This document shows, piece by piece, positions 56,229 through 64,000 of a stretch of DNA of 64,000 bases; within the stretch, counting starts at the first letter, position 1, and each line of letters begins with the position of its first letter. The position numbers and the translations under genes are program-made. Below the pieces are notes generated by a model that ran no database searches, had not been told where the DNA came from, and saw nothing but the letters and a program-made list of their open reading frames with translations. This stretch comes from Cohnella sp. CFH 77786 (GTDB taxonomy: Bacteria > Bacillota > Bacilli > Paenibacillales > Paenibacillaceae). The stretch spans positions 1 to 64,000 of the forward strand of contig NZ_WJIB01000019.1 in the NCBI RefSeq assembly GCF_019400745.1. The letters run 5' to 3'.

Positions 56229-56604
56229 GTTTGTGCCTCAACTGCGCCGATCCCTCCACATTTGGGTGGAGTTAAGTCCGTGTGTGCCTCAACTGAGCCG
56301 ATCCCACCACATTTGGGTGGAGTTAAGTCCGTTTGTGCCTCAACTGCGCCGATCCCACCTCATTTGGGTGGAGTTAAGTCCTTTTGTGCCTCAACTGCGC
56401 CGATCCCACCACATTTGGGTGGAGTTAAGTCCGTTTGTGCCTCAACTGGACCAATCTAACCACATTTGGCTGGAGTTAAGTCCGTTTGTGCCTCAACTGA
56501 GCCGATCCCACCACATTTGGGTGGAGTTAAGTCCGTTTGTGCCTCAACTGAGCCGATCCTACCACATTTGGGTGGAGTTAAGTCCGTTTGTGCCTCAACT
56601 GAGC
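56229..56604. repeat. 51-bp tandem repeat array (about 7.4 copies)
   Basis: The marker GTGCCTCAACT recurs at 56233, 56284, 56335, 56386, 56437, 56488, 56539 and 56590, an exact 51-base period. Each unit also carries CCCACCACATTTGGGTGG, a hairpin with 6-bp arms, and CTCAACTGAG. Units differ at a few positions; the fifth is the most divergent. Like the array at 37.9 kb it stays open in one frame only because 51 is a multiple of three. It lies between purA and dnaB in non-coding DNA. Confidence 0.9.
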
Positions 56605-56614
56605 CTGGATAGAG

Positions 56615-56637
56615 AAAAAGAGGCGCCTAAGCGCCTC
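56615..56637 (-). terminator. terminator downstream of dnaB
   Basis: On the minus strand GAGGCGC and GCGCCTC form a 7-bp stem with a TTAG loop followed by five T residues, about 180 bases after the dnaB stop codon. Confidence 0.7.
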
Positions 56638-56728
56638 CGCACGATATGCCGGCCTAATGTCTTCCTATCTTTATTCGTTCTTTCTTTAGCCTGCAACCCC
56701 TGACTCAGTCATCAATCCTTAAGCTCAG

Positions 56729-56806
56729 CCTTCATCAGTTCGCCTTCATCAGTTCGCCTTCATCAGTTCGCCCTCGGCAGATCGCCTTCGCGCCGCCTTC
56801 GCGCCG
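56729..56806. repeat. 14-bp and 11-bp short tandem repeats after dnaB
   Basis: CCTTCATCAGTTCG occurs three times in a row (56729-56770), then once in degenerate form (56771-56784), followed by two copies of CCTTCGCGCCG (56785-56806). It lies just outside the dnaB stop codon. Confidence 0.8.
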
Positions 56807-56818
56807 CCTTAACGCGCG

Positions 56819-58183
56819 TCACCCCGTCATGCCCGCATGCTGCCGGTCCAAGCTGACGAACTTGTTGAACTGCTTCAGGAACACCAGCTCGACCGTACCG
56901 ACCGGGCCGTTCCGCTGCTTGGCGATGATAATCTCGATGATGTTCTTCTTCTCGGTTTCCTTGTCGTAGTAGTCGTCCCGGTACAGGAACGCGACGATGT
57001 CGGCATCCTGCTCGATCGAGCCGGATTCCCGCAAGTCCGACATCATCGGACGTTTGTCCTGCCGCTGCTCTACGCCCCTCGACAGCTGCGAGAGCGCGAT
57101 GACCGGCACTTCCAGTTCGCGGGCGATCTGCTTGAGCGTACGGGAAATTTCCGAAACTTCCTGCTGGCGGTTCTCACCCGCTTTGCCGCGTCCCTGAATG
57201 AGCTGCAGGTAATCGATGAGGATCATGCCGAGGCCTTTCTCTTTCTTGAGCCGGCGGCATTTCGCGCGGATGTCGGCCACCGTGATGCCCGGCGTATCGT
57301 CGATAAACACCTGCGCCTCCGACAAGGAGCCGATCGCCATGGACAGCTTCTCCCAATCGTCGCCTTCCAGGTGCCCCGTCCGCATCCGTCCCGCGTCGAC
57401 GTTCGACTCCGCGCAGATCATCCGCTGAACGAGCTGGGCCGCCGACATCTCGAGACTGAAAATCGCGACCGTCTCGCCTGCCCGCACGGCCACGTTCTGG
57501 GCGATGTTGAGCGCGAACGCCGTCTTGCCGACGGAAGGACGCGCGGCTACGATGATCAAGTCGCTGCGCTGGAAGCCGGACGTCATCTTGTCCAGATCGA
57601 TGAATCCGGACGGGATGCCGGTGACCCCGCCCTTGTGGTTGTACAGATGCTCGACCCGCTCGAACACGTCCATCAGGACGTCGCGGATGCTGATGAAACC
57701 ATGCGAGGCGCGCCGGTTGGACAGTTCGAGAATGCGTTGCTCGGCATCGTTGAGCAGGGCGCCGACATCGTCTCCCTCGGCGTATCCGTTGGAGACGATT
57801 TGCGTCGCCGTGCGGATCAGCCGCCGGAGCATGGACTTTTCTTCTACGATTTGCGCGTAATAGTCCACGTTGGCCGCCGTCGGCACCGATCCGATCAGCT
57901 TCGCCAAATAGCTGACGCCGCCGACCTCCTCAAGCTCGCCCTGATCCCGGAGGCGGGCGGTGAGCGTGATGAGGTCGAGCGGCTGGTTGTCTTCGTTCAA
58001 GGAGACGATGGCTTCGAAAATCCGCTGGTGCGCCACGCTGTAGAAATCTTCCGCGCGCAGCCGCTCCATCGCCGTGATCAGCGCTTCCGCCTCGAGCAGG
58101 ATAGCCCCTAGTACGGCTTGCTCGGCTTCCAGGTTCTGCGGGGGAACGCGGCCTTCCATCAGCGTCTCCGCATTCGCGCTCAT
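56819..58183 (-). CDS. dnaB: replicative DNA helicase DnaB (DnaC in Bacillus nomenclature)
   Basis: 454 residues. The N-terminal domain begins VPPQNLEAEQAVLGAILLEA. The RecA-like domain has Walker A IIVAARPSVGKTAFALNIAQ, FSLEMSAAQLVQRMICAESN, Walker B with GMILIDYLQLIQG, and VIALSQLSRGVEQRQDKRPM then SDLRESGSIEQDADIVAFLY. It unwinds the fork as a hexamer. The C-terminus is of normal length. It is the third gene in the run gdpP-rplI-dnaB, four bases after rplI, the common order in Paenibacillaceae and Bacillus. Confidence 0.97.
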   Translation of the reverse strand: MSANAETLMEGRVPPQNLEAEQAVLGAILLEAEALITAMERLRAEDFYSVAHQRIFEAIVSLNEDNQPLDLITLTARLRDQGELEEVGGVSYLAKLIGSVPTAANVDYYAQIVEEKSMLRRLIRTATQIVSNGYAEGDDVGALLNDAEQRILELSNRRASHGFISIRDVLMDVFERVEHLYNHKGGVTGIPSGFIDLDKMTSGFQRSDLIIVAARPSVGKTAFALNIAQNVAVRAGETVAIFSLEMSAAQLVQRMICAESNVDAGRMRTGHLEGDDWEKLSMAIGSLSEAQVFIDDTPGITVADIRAKCRRLKKEKGLGMILIDYLQLIQGRGKAGENRQQEVSEISRTLKQIARELEVPVIALSQLSRGVEQRQDKRPMMSDLRESGSIEQDADIVAFLYRDDYYDKETEKKNIIEIIIAKQRNGPVGTVELVFLKQFNKFVSLDRQHAGMTG

Positions 58184-58187
58184 CCGA

Positions 58188-58631
58188 TCATTCCTCCACG
58201 ACTTGCACGTTAAGCGTGCCCTTCACTTCCGGATAGAGCTTAAGCGGCACCTTCGTCACGCCCAAGGTGCGGATCGGCTCGTCAAGCTCGATTTTGCGCT
58301 TGTCGATTGCGATTTTCATCTTCTCCAGCGCTTCGGAGATCTGCTTGCTCGTGATCGCGCCGAACAGGCGGCCGCCTTCCCCGGCTTTCGCCTTGATGAC
58401 GACCGTCGTTTCGGACAGCCTGGCGGCCAGCGCGATGGCATCCTGCTTCTCGCGCTCCTTCTTCTTCTCCGCCGCGGCATTCATCTGTTCGAGCGATTTC
58501 GCCGCGCCTGCCGTTGCGACTTGAACGAGCCCCTTCGGGATCAGGAAATTGCGAGCGTAGCCTTCCGACACTTCTTTGATTTCGCCTTTTTTCCCCTGGC
58601 CCTTCACGTCTTGCAAGAATATGACCTTCAT
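58188..58631 (-). CDS. rplI: 50S ribosomal protein L9
   Basis: 147 residues, normal length. The N-terminal domain MKVIFLQDVKGQGKKGEIKE and VSEGYARNFLIPKGLVQVAT is the L9 signature; a long connecting helix (about 40-75, rich in Lys, Glu and Arg) leads to the C-terminal domain with GRLFGAITSKQISEALEKMK. L9 spans the ribosome surface near the L1 stalk and helps keep the reading frame. ATG 58631 overlaps the gdpP stop by four bases, indicating coupling. Confidence 0.97.
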   Translation of the reverse strand: MKVIFLQDVKGQGKKGEIKEVSEGYARNFLIPKGLVQVATAGAAKSLEQMNAAAEKKKEREKQDAIALAARLSETTVVIKAKAGEGGRLFGAITSKQISEALEKMKIAIDKRKIELDEPIRTLGVTKVPLKLYPEVKGTLNVQVVEE

Positions 58632-60598
58632 TCCGGAAACCCCTCTTCCCCATCGATTTCTTTCAGGATTTTCTTCAGTTTCTTGACCGCTTCGGGCACG
58701 GTGCCCTGCAATTGCGCGGCTGCATTGGTCAGATGCCCGCCCCCGCCCAGCTTCTCCATCACGACCTGCACGTTGATCTGCCCGAGGGACCGCGCGCTGA
58801 TGCCGACCGTCCCGTCCGGACGCTGCCCGAGGACGAACGAGGCTTTAACGCCCGTCATGTTCAGCAGCGTATCCGCGGCTTGCGCGATGAGCAGCTGGGG
58901 CACCGCCTTGCCGGCGTCCACCGCTGCGATCGCGAGATGATCGCGGAAAATCTCGGCGTGCCGGATGATTTCCGCCTTGCGGATGTATTCCTCCAGATCT
59001 TCTTTGAGCATCCGGTGGATCAGCATCGAATCCGCTCCGTTCCGCCGCAGGAACGACGCCGCTTCGAACGTCCGCGAACCCGTGCGGAAAGAGAAGCTCT
59101 TCGTGTCGACCGTAATGCCCGCGAGCAGCGCCGTCGCTTCCTTCACTTCAAGCGCCGCTCTCTCATGGATATATTGCAACAGTTCCGTCACCAGTTCGCA
59201 AGTGGAAGATGCGTATGGCTCCATATAAATCAGCACGGCATCGTCGATGAATTCCTCGCTGCGCCGGTGGTGGTCGATGATGACGATCCGATCCGTCTGC
59301 TGCAGCAATCGCGGTTCCGCGACCATCGTGCCCCGGTGCGTGTCGACCACGACGGCGAGCGACCGCTTGCCGACGAGTCCAAGCGCATGGTCCGGCGTGA
59401 TGAACCTCCGGTACAGCTTGTCGTCCTCTTTGATCATTTCCATCAACCGCTGGATGGAGGGGTTGACCCCTTCCAGCACGATGAACGCTTCCTTCCCGTG
59501 CAGCTGCGCCGCCTTGAGCACCCCGATCGCGGCCCCTACGGCGTCCATATCGGGAATTTTATGCCCCATGATGACGACATTGTCGCTTTCCTTCATCAGG
59601 TCGCGAAGCGCGTGGGCGATCACGCGCGCCCGGACCCGGGTCCGCTTCTCGACCGCGTTGCTCTTGCCGCCGTAGAAATTCTGCCGCTGGCCGACCTTCA
59701 CGACCGCTTGGTCCCCGCCGCGCCCCAGCGCGATGTCGAGGCTGCTCTGCGCCAGATGTCCCAGCTCGATCACGTTGTCGCTGCCCGAAGCGAAGCCGAT
59801 GCTGAGCGTCATCGGCAGCTTCTGGTCGACCGTGATCTCCCGGACCTCGTCCAGCAGGTCGAAACGGGATTGCTCGAGCTGCTTGAGCGAAACTTGATTG
59901 GCGATGACCATGTATCGGTCGGAGGACAGCCGGCGCAGGAACAAGCCGTATCTGTTGGCCCATTCGTTGATTTCTCCGGTCACCTTGGACAGCATGAGGG
60001 CGCGCTGCTGCTCGTCCATGCCTTGGGCGACCTCCTCGAGATTGTCCATCATGACGATTCCGAGCGCCAGCTTCTCTTCCTCGTAACGCTTCTTCAGCGT
60101 CCACATGTCCGTCACGTCGCGTACGTACACCATGCGTTCCTGCGGACGGAAAATCAGCTCGTAAACGCGTCCTCCGATCGTCGTTTCGATGGGCGGCCCG
60201 TCCTTATCCTTCTCCTTCACCTGCTGCAGGACGGGAAACAGCTGGCCGAGCGGCTCGCCGACGGCGGTCGGGCGTCCGGTCACCGAGGCGACGAACGCGT
60301 TGTGCCACTCCACTTCCTTCTCTTCGTTGTACAAAATGATGCCGAACGGCAACTGCCCGATGACATCGTTGCCTGCTCCCTTTATCCGATAGCTCAGGGT
60401 CAGCACATAGTCGTTCAGGTCCTTGCGGAAAGCCCGTTCCGCCATGATCCCGAACACGCCGACCGCGCCGCCGAGCACGAGGCCGAGAAGGCCGAGCACC
60501 CATTGATACCAAGTCAGCGCCACCGTCAGCACGAAAATGAGCACCAACGCCCACACGATATGCATGCCATGCCATCGATTCACGAGAAACTTGGGCAT
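58628..60598 (-). CDS. gdpP: cyclic-di-AMP phosphodiesterase GdpP (YybT)
   Basis: 656 residues. Two membrane helices at the N-terminus (about 12-52) are followed by a PAS domain (VIGQLPFGIILYNEEKEVEW), a degenerate GGDEF domain (about 170-300), and the DHH/DHHA1 catalytic part. The latter has VVIMGHKIPDMDAVGAAIGV, VVVDTHRGTMVAEPRLLQQT, IVIIDHHRRSEEFIDDAVLI and the terminal GGGGHLTNAAAQLQG. It hydrolyses c-di-AMP and so affects wall stress and potassium balance. It is co-translated with rplI and follows yybS by 69 bases. Confidence 0.97.
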   Translation of the reverse strand: MPKFLVNRWHGMHIVWALVLIFVLTVALTWYQWVLGLLGLVLGGAVGVFGIMAERAFRKDLNDYVLTLSYRIKGAGNDVIGQLPFGIILYNEEKEVEWHNAFVASVTGRPTAVGEPLGQLFPVLQQVKEKDKDGPPIETTIGGRVYELIFRPQERMVYVRDVTDMWTLKKRYEEEKLALGIVMMDNLEEVAQGMDEQQRALMLSKVTGEINEWANRYGLFLRRLSSDRYMVIANQVSLKQLEQSRFDLLDEVREITVDQKLPMTLSIGFASGSDNVIELGHLAQSSLDIALGRGGDQAVVKVGQRQNFYGGKSNAVEKRTRVRARVIAHALRDLMKESDNVVIMGHKIPDMDAVGAAIGVLKAAQLHGKEAFIVLEGVNPSIQRLMEMIKEDDKLYRRFITPDHALGLVGKRSLAVVVDTHRGTMVAEPRLLQQTDRIVIIDHHRRSEEFIDDAVLIYMEPYASSTCELVTELLQYIHERAALEVKEATALLAGITVDTKSFSFRTGSRTFEAASFLRRNGADSMLIHRMLKEDLEEYIRKAEIIRHAEIFRDHLAIAAVDAGKAVPQLLIAQAADTLLNMTGVKASFVLGQRPDGTVGISARSLGQINVQVVMEKLGGGGHLTNAAAQLQGTVPEAVKKLKKILKEIDGEEGFPE

Positions 60599-60667
60599 GT
60601 TCCGATTCGCTCCCGTCTCCCGGATCCGGTTGTCCGCCGCGCGTGAGGCGCGCGAAACCGGCCGATC

Positions 60668-61582
60668 TTATTTCACAAAGTAACGACGCAGCGGGAAAGC
60701 CGCGTCCAGCAATCCGATGAGGTAGAAAGGGAAGATCGGCGTAAAAAGAACGAGCAATACCGAAATGAGAACGGGCACGCCTTTGCTCCACTTCTTGGCG
60801 TCCGCCAGGAAGAAGAAGAAGCCGATGGCCTGCACGGTGAACGCGTACTGGAGCAAGGGCACGAGATTGGCGGTGACGACCGTCCAATACCCGGTTCCCT
60901 TCTCGGGCACGGCGAACGAGACGACAAGAGCGATGAGATAATACCATACCAGGCTGCGCGGCAATCTCCACGTCTTGGCTTGGGGCAAGCCGGGAATCTC
61001 GATGCCGCCGCGCTTCAGCGCGAGCCGGGTAAGCCCGTGCGTGACGATCGTAAACAGGAACGAGGAGAGAATGAGCAGCAGCGGCAGCATGGTCACGATC
61101 GCCTCGCCCAGCTCCGTCGCGGTGTCCGCTGCCCATCCGGCCGGGAACATGCCGCCGGTCTCGAACTGCATGAGAGAAGTCTTCAGCAGGGATGCCAGTT
61201 CCGCGGCCAGGTCGATCCGGAATTGCAGGGAGAACAGGACCAGTTCGATCAGCAATTGCGCCAGCAGCACGATGAATCCCGACAGGATGACCGTCCTGGC
61301 TTTTCGGCGTTTTTTGTACAAATACCCCATGACGATCGAAGGAACGAGGAAGAAAATCAAGAGCGTCAGGGCGAGCGGTCCGGCCGACCCGCTTAGGATG
61401 AAGGCAGCCGCTCCGATCGCAGCCGCATGCCCGGCAAAGGCGAGCGGTTTGAGCATCGTGAACAGGACGACAAGCGGCGTCATCAGCAGAAACAGGGTGA
61501 TCGCGTTCAGCGGCGTCGGAACGGACAGCAGAACCGCAAGCGCCATCACGCTCCAGACGAGCGACTTCCAACTATTATTCAA
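60668..61582 (-). CDS. yybS: YybS family membrane protein (DUF2232)
   Basis: 304 residues from a TTG at 61582, just after GAGGTGG. Eight hydrophobic helices are visible, for example LVWSVMALAVLLSVPTPLNA, FAGHAAAIGAAAFILSGSAG, LALTLLIFFLVPSIVMGYLY, TVILSGFIVLLAQLLIELVL and IVTMLPLLLILSSFLFTIVT. The late motif TVQAIGFFFFLADAKKWSKG and the placement before gdpP are typical of YybS. The fold is similar to substrate-binding components of vitamin transporters, but the function is unknown. The upstream GTG/TTG choices make the exact start uncertain by several codons. Confidence 0.88.
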   Translation of the reverse strand: MNNSWKSLVWSVMALAVLLSVPTPLNAITLFLLMTPLVVLFTMLKPLAFAGHAAAIGAAAFILSGSAGPLALTLLIFFLVPSIVMGYLYKKRRKARTVILSGFIVLLAQLLIELVLFSLQFRIDLAAELASLLKTSLMQFETGGMFPAGWAADTATELGEAIVTMLPLLLILSSFLFTIVTHGLTRLALKRGGIEIPGLPQAKTWRLPRSLVWYYLIALVVSFAVPEKGTGYWTVVTANLVPLLQYAFTVQAIGFFFFLADAKKWSKGVPVLISVLLVLFTPIFPFYLIGLLDAAFPLRRYFVK

Positions 61583-62037
61583 AAGGGCCACCTCTTGCGC
61601 ATGTCTGAGCTTGTCCGAGATCGTCGATCTGCGGCACCTGCCCGTAAAAGCTGCAATCTCCATTATATCATAAGCAAGTAAAACGGCTAAGCCGTCCTTT
61701 TTCGAACGGATCGGCGTTTTGACGTTTGCTCGAAGCGATTCAGGATTTATCGCATATTCCTTGCTTACCGAAGCGCTGAAAACGGCTAGTCGTCATTATA
61801 AACAGAGGATGCCTTTTTTATCGGTCCCGCGCCAAGGTTCGCGGAGAAACCGCCGGTTGCTCCCCCCAACCGATCCGAAATCAACGACTATGTTTCCTAT
61901 CGTATGTTCGATTTGCCGGATCCATGCGGTTTGCGAGACTAACGGAAAGCGGGCTCGATTAATCGCATAAGCGGCTTCACAGGCTCACCCCTTCTCCCAG
62001 TATAAACTCCGGCGCGACGTTCGGGGGATGCATCTCG
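61583..62037. other. gene-less region upstream of yybS
   Basis: No gene is supported. The part next to yybS should contain the promoter of the yybS-gdpP-rplI-dnaB operon. A short hairpin ACGGCTAAGCCGT followed by CCTTTTT occurs at 61683-61701 on the plus strand, with no gene before it. Confidence 0.4.
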
Positions 62038-62093
62038 AAAAAAGCCGCAAGGGTCTCATCCGGCATCCGGATCCGGTTTGCCCCTTGCGGCTT
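62038..62093 (-). terminator. terminator of the amidohydrolase gene
   Basis: On the minus strand AAGCCGCAAGG(GG) pairs with CCCTTGCGGCTT across a GC-rich loop that itself contains the palindrome CCGGATCCGG. Six T residues follow. It begins two or three bases after the stop codon. Confidence 0.85.
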
Positions 62094-62095
62094 GG

Positions 62096-64000
62096 TCATG
62101 CACTCCGAATCGTCCAGGCGAACTCGCCGCCGACGTCACGATTCAGCTTCCATCCGAGCGCTTGCAGCAGCGAGAGCGGAACGTACGTCCGATCTCCTAC
62201 CGACAGCACCTCGGTTTGCCCTCCATCCCACCGGAGCAGGCAGCCCCGCTCCAGCATCAACTCCCCGGCGGCCGGTTTCGGCACACGGATTTCTCCTCCG
62301 CCGGCGCTTGCATCCGGGCGCAGAGCGAACGTCTTGGAAACCTCATCCCATTCATATCCGTATCCGTGCGCCCGTAAAGCCTCCAAATCGAAGTACATCG
62401 CGTTCCGATAGTCCAGGAGAGGCGTGGATGCGCCGTCCCAATCGGCGACGGCGTAATCCGCCGGGACGCGGAGGAATTCGCTCTTGATCGGCTTGCCGGC
62501 CCGCACCTCCTTGTGCAGGCCCTGAGGATCGAGCGCGATCCGGCCGCCGACGATCACGTACCGGATCCCCGCGGAAGGCAGATTCGGCTTCTCGACCGTA
62601 GACATGTCGCGGATCTCCCCGTAATCGAAAATCACGAAATCCGCGTCCATGCCTCTCGCGATGCGGCCTTTCTTCTTCAGCGCCGGGGCCTGCCTCTCGA
62701 GCCTCTTGGCGGGCAGAAGCGAGAGCTTGGCGATCGCGTCCGTCAGGGAGATGACCTTCCGATCGCGAACGTATAAGCCGATCGTTCTGGCGAACGTTCC
62801 CGAGGCGCGCGGATGGTTGTTGAATCCGGGCTCCAGAATGGCGTCGCTTCCGATCATCACATAGGGAGCCCGGAGCGCTTCGACGACGTCGTCCTCCGGA
62901 ATCGCATACGCAACCGCCAGCTTGCCTTCTTTCCGATATTTCCGGAATGTGCCCGCCGTCAGGCGTTCGTTCGTGCCCGCGATCTGCAAGTCCCGGTAAG
63001 AGATGCGGAATCGGTCCTGCCAGCCGTTGTCGAACCTCGCGGAGTTCAAATAGGTCCCCCAATAATCGTACGGGTACACGCACGACGTGATGTCCAGTCC
63101 CCCCGAGCGAGCTTCGCTCACCATGCCGAGCGATTGCTTCATGGAGAACGTGCCGCCCGTACTGTTGATATGGTCGATATGGACGGCTGCTCCCGAAGCC
63201 CGGGCGTAACCGACCAACTCCCGGATCGTATCGAAGTTCGTTCCCGGCTCTTCCATGTCGGAGTACCGTCCGTGAAAATACACCGGAACGTTGTATTTCC
63301 GCGCCAGCTTCATCAGCGGCATGATTTCCTTGCTCGTAATGCCCGGCACGTATTCCAGGCTGAACGAGATGCCCAATGCACCGTCGTTCAGCGCCTTCTC
63401 CGCCTGCGCCGCGAGCTCGGCCGACTGCTCCGCGCTGGCGGTGGCATATCGGCTCAGCTGGAACCGGTTGCGCGCCTGCGTGTAGAAGAAGGAAGCTCCG
63501 TAGTGAACGGGCGGCCGGTTTCTCTCGTAGTAGGGATACCATTTGGCCGGGGTCGAGGTTCCGCCGTGCATCGCGATATTGGTCGTGACGCCGTCTGCGA
63601 TCTTGTTCCATACGCCCAGCGGGTTGGGGTCATAGGACAGGTTGTCGATAAACCCCGGCGCGACGACGAGCCCGGCCGCGTCGATCACCTTCTTGCCCCG
63701 CAGCGGTTGGTCGGTCACCAGGGCGATGGTGCCGTCCTTGACGGCGACGCTGAGCCCCGTCCGATCGAGCTTCGTCTCGGGATTGATAACCCTTCCGCCC
63801 CGAATGACCAGGTCGTAGACCTCATCCCGCTCCTCGACAGACGGCCGGTCGAGCGCCGCGGACGCTTCCTCGGCCAGCGAAGCCGATGACGGCCGAAAGG
63901 CCGCCTCTCCCCCTCGCGGGGAGAGAGCGGCCCATATTCCTGCTGCCATCGTCATTAAACCGAGTCCAACTACAATCGATAAACGTTTGCTTCTCTTAAA
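62096..64000 (-). CDS. exported amidohydrolase-family protein (D-aminoacylase-like), 5' end outside the window
   Basis: 635 codons are visible; the frame is open to the right edge and the true start lies beyond it. KRSKRLSIVVGLGLMTMAAG then IWAALS is a signal peptide or anchor. The amidohydrolase fold covers about residues 60-530: VIRGGRVINPETKLDRTGLS, VAPGFIDNLSYDPNPLGVWN, FHGRYSDMEEPGTNF, HIDHINSTGGTFSMKQSLGM, VMIGSDAILEPGFNNHPRAS and RIARGMDADFVIFDYGEIRD. The HxH metal motif normally following GFID is replaced by Asn-Leu-Ser. The last 65 residues (EVLSVGDRTYVPLSLLQALG) are a copper-amine-oxidase-N-like wall domain. Confidence 0.85.
   Translation of the reverse strand, partial: FKRSKRLSIVVGLGLMTMAAGIWAALSPRGGEAAFRPSSASLAEEASAALDRPSVEERDEVYDLVIRGGRVINPETKLDRTGLSVAVKDGTIALVTDQPLRGKKVIDAAGLVVAPGFIDNLSYDPNPLGVWNKIADGVTTNIAMHGGTSTPAKWYPYYERNRPPVHYGASFFYTQARNRFQLSRYATASAEQSAELAAQAEKALNDGALGISFSLEYVPGITSKEIMPLMKLARKYNVPVYFHGRYSDMEEPGTNFDTIRELVGYARASGAAVHIDHINSTGGTFSMKQSLGMVSEARSGGLDITSCVYPYDYWGTYLNSARFDNGWQDRFRISYRDLQIAGTNERLTAGTFRKYRKEGKLAVAYAIPEDDVVEALRAPYVMIGSDAILEPGFNNHPRASGTFARTIGLYVRDRKVISLTDAIAKLSLLPAKRLERQAPALKKKGRIARGMDADFVIFDYGEIRDMSTVEKPNLPSAGIRYVIVGGRIALDPQGLHKEVRAGKPIKSEFLRVPADYAVADWDGASTPLLDYRNAMYFDLEALRAHGYGYEWDEVSKTFALRPDASAGGGEIRVPKPAAGELMLERGCLLRWDGGQTEVLSVGDRTYVPLSLLQALGWKLNRDVGGEFAWTIRSA

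Noticed and set aside
56116..56703. Open frame of 195 codons through the second 51-bp array
   Set aside because: Same reason; the frame extends outside the repeat with no family resemblance and no RBS.

Overview
The window looks like a piece of a Paenibacillaceae chromosome (Paenibacillus/Cohnella type) lying near the replication origin. The evidence is the minus-strand block walR-walK-walH-walI-walJ-htrA (45.7-38.5 kb), a CxxH/CxxC small protein, rlmH (18.1 kb), and the block yybS-gdpP-rplI-dnaB (61.6-56.8 kb) followed by purA (54.6 kb). These genes are GC-rich with strong Bacillota-type ribosome binding sites. No rRNA, tRNA, CRISPR array, intact transposase or recombinase was seen.

Region 1 (1-18.1 kb) is accessory DNA of mixed, often low, GC. 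It holds a two-component system with a VTT membrane protein and a broken DUF418 gene, several stress or detoxification genes (GNAT, DinB, VOC, methyltransferase, NAD(P)-binding reductase-like, alpha/beta hydrolase), regulators (LysR, WYL, MarR, ECF sigma) and an MFS exporter. At least six genes are decayed. The main observation of this report is that this region is punctuated by six ectopic copies of the last codons of rlmH (reading Gly-Glu-Pro-Tyr-His-Lys-stop or a degenerate form), all in the same orientation as rlmH, with inverted repeats at some unit ends. This is the architecture expected of a tandem array of SCC-like cassettes inserted at the 3' end of rlmH, but the cassettes are small and no ccr recombinase lies in the window.

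Region 2 (18.1-38.3 kb) starts with rlmH and ywbE. A redox module follows: an OhrR-type regulator divergent from a thioredoxin-reductase-like gene and tpx. Next come a chemotaxis receptor, a DEAD-box RNA helicase with a long RGG tail, a NarL-type sensor/regulator pair, a secreted lamin-tail protein and a heterodimeric ABC exporter. The exporter is preceded by a 33-codon leader peptide and mutually exclusive RNA hairpins that look like ribosome-mediated attenuation. A 51-bp tandem repeat array lies at 37.9 kb.

Region 3 (38.3-48.4 kb) is the essential cell-wall-sensing cluster (HtrA, WalJIHKR) plus an M23 peptidase with LysM and G5 domains. Region 4 (48.4-54.5 kb) is a six-gene operon: sugar/glycerol-phosphate-type ABC importer, HAD phosphatase, SMR transporter and metallophosphoesterase, next to a GbsR-type regulator. 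Region 5 (54.5-61.6 kb) is purA with a probable PurR box pair, a second 51-bp tandem array, dnaB, rplI, gdpP and yybS. The window ends inside an exported amidohydrolase-like protein lacking the usual HxH metal motif.

Starts were chosen by ribosome binding site and family length. All functional calls come from reading translated motifs, without database searches.
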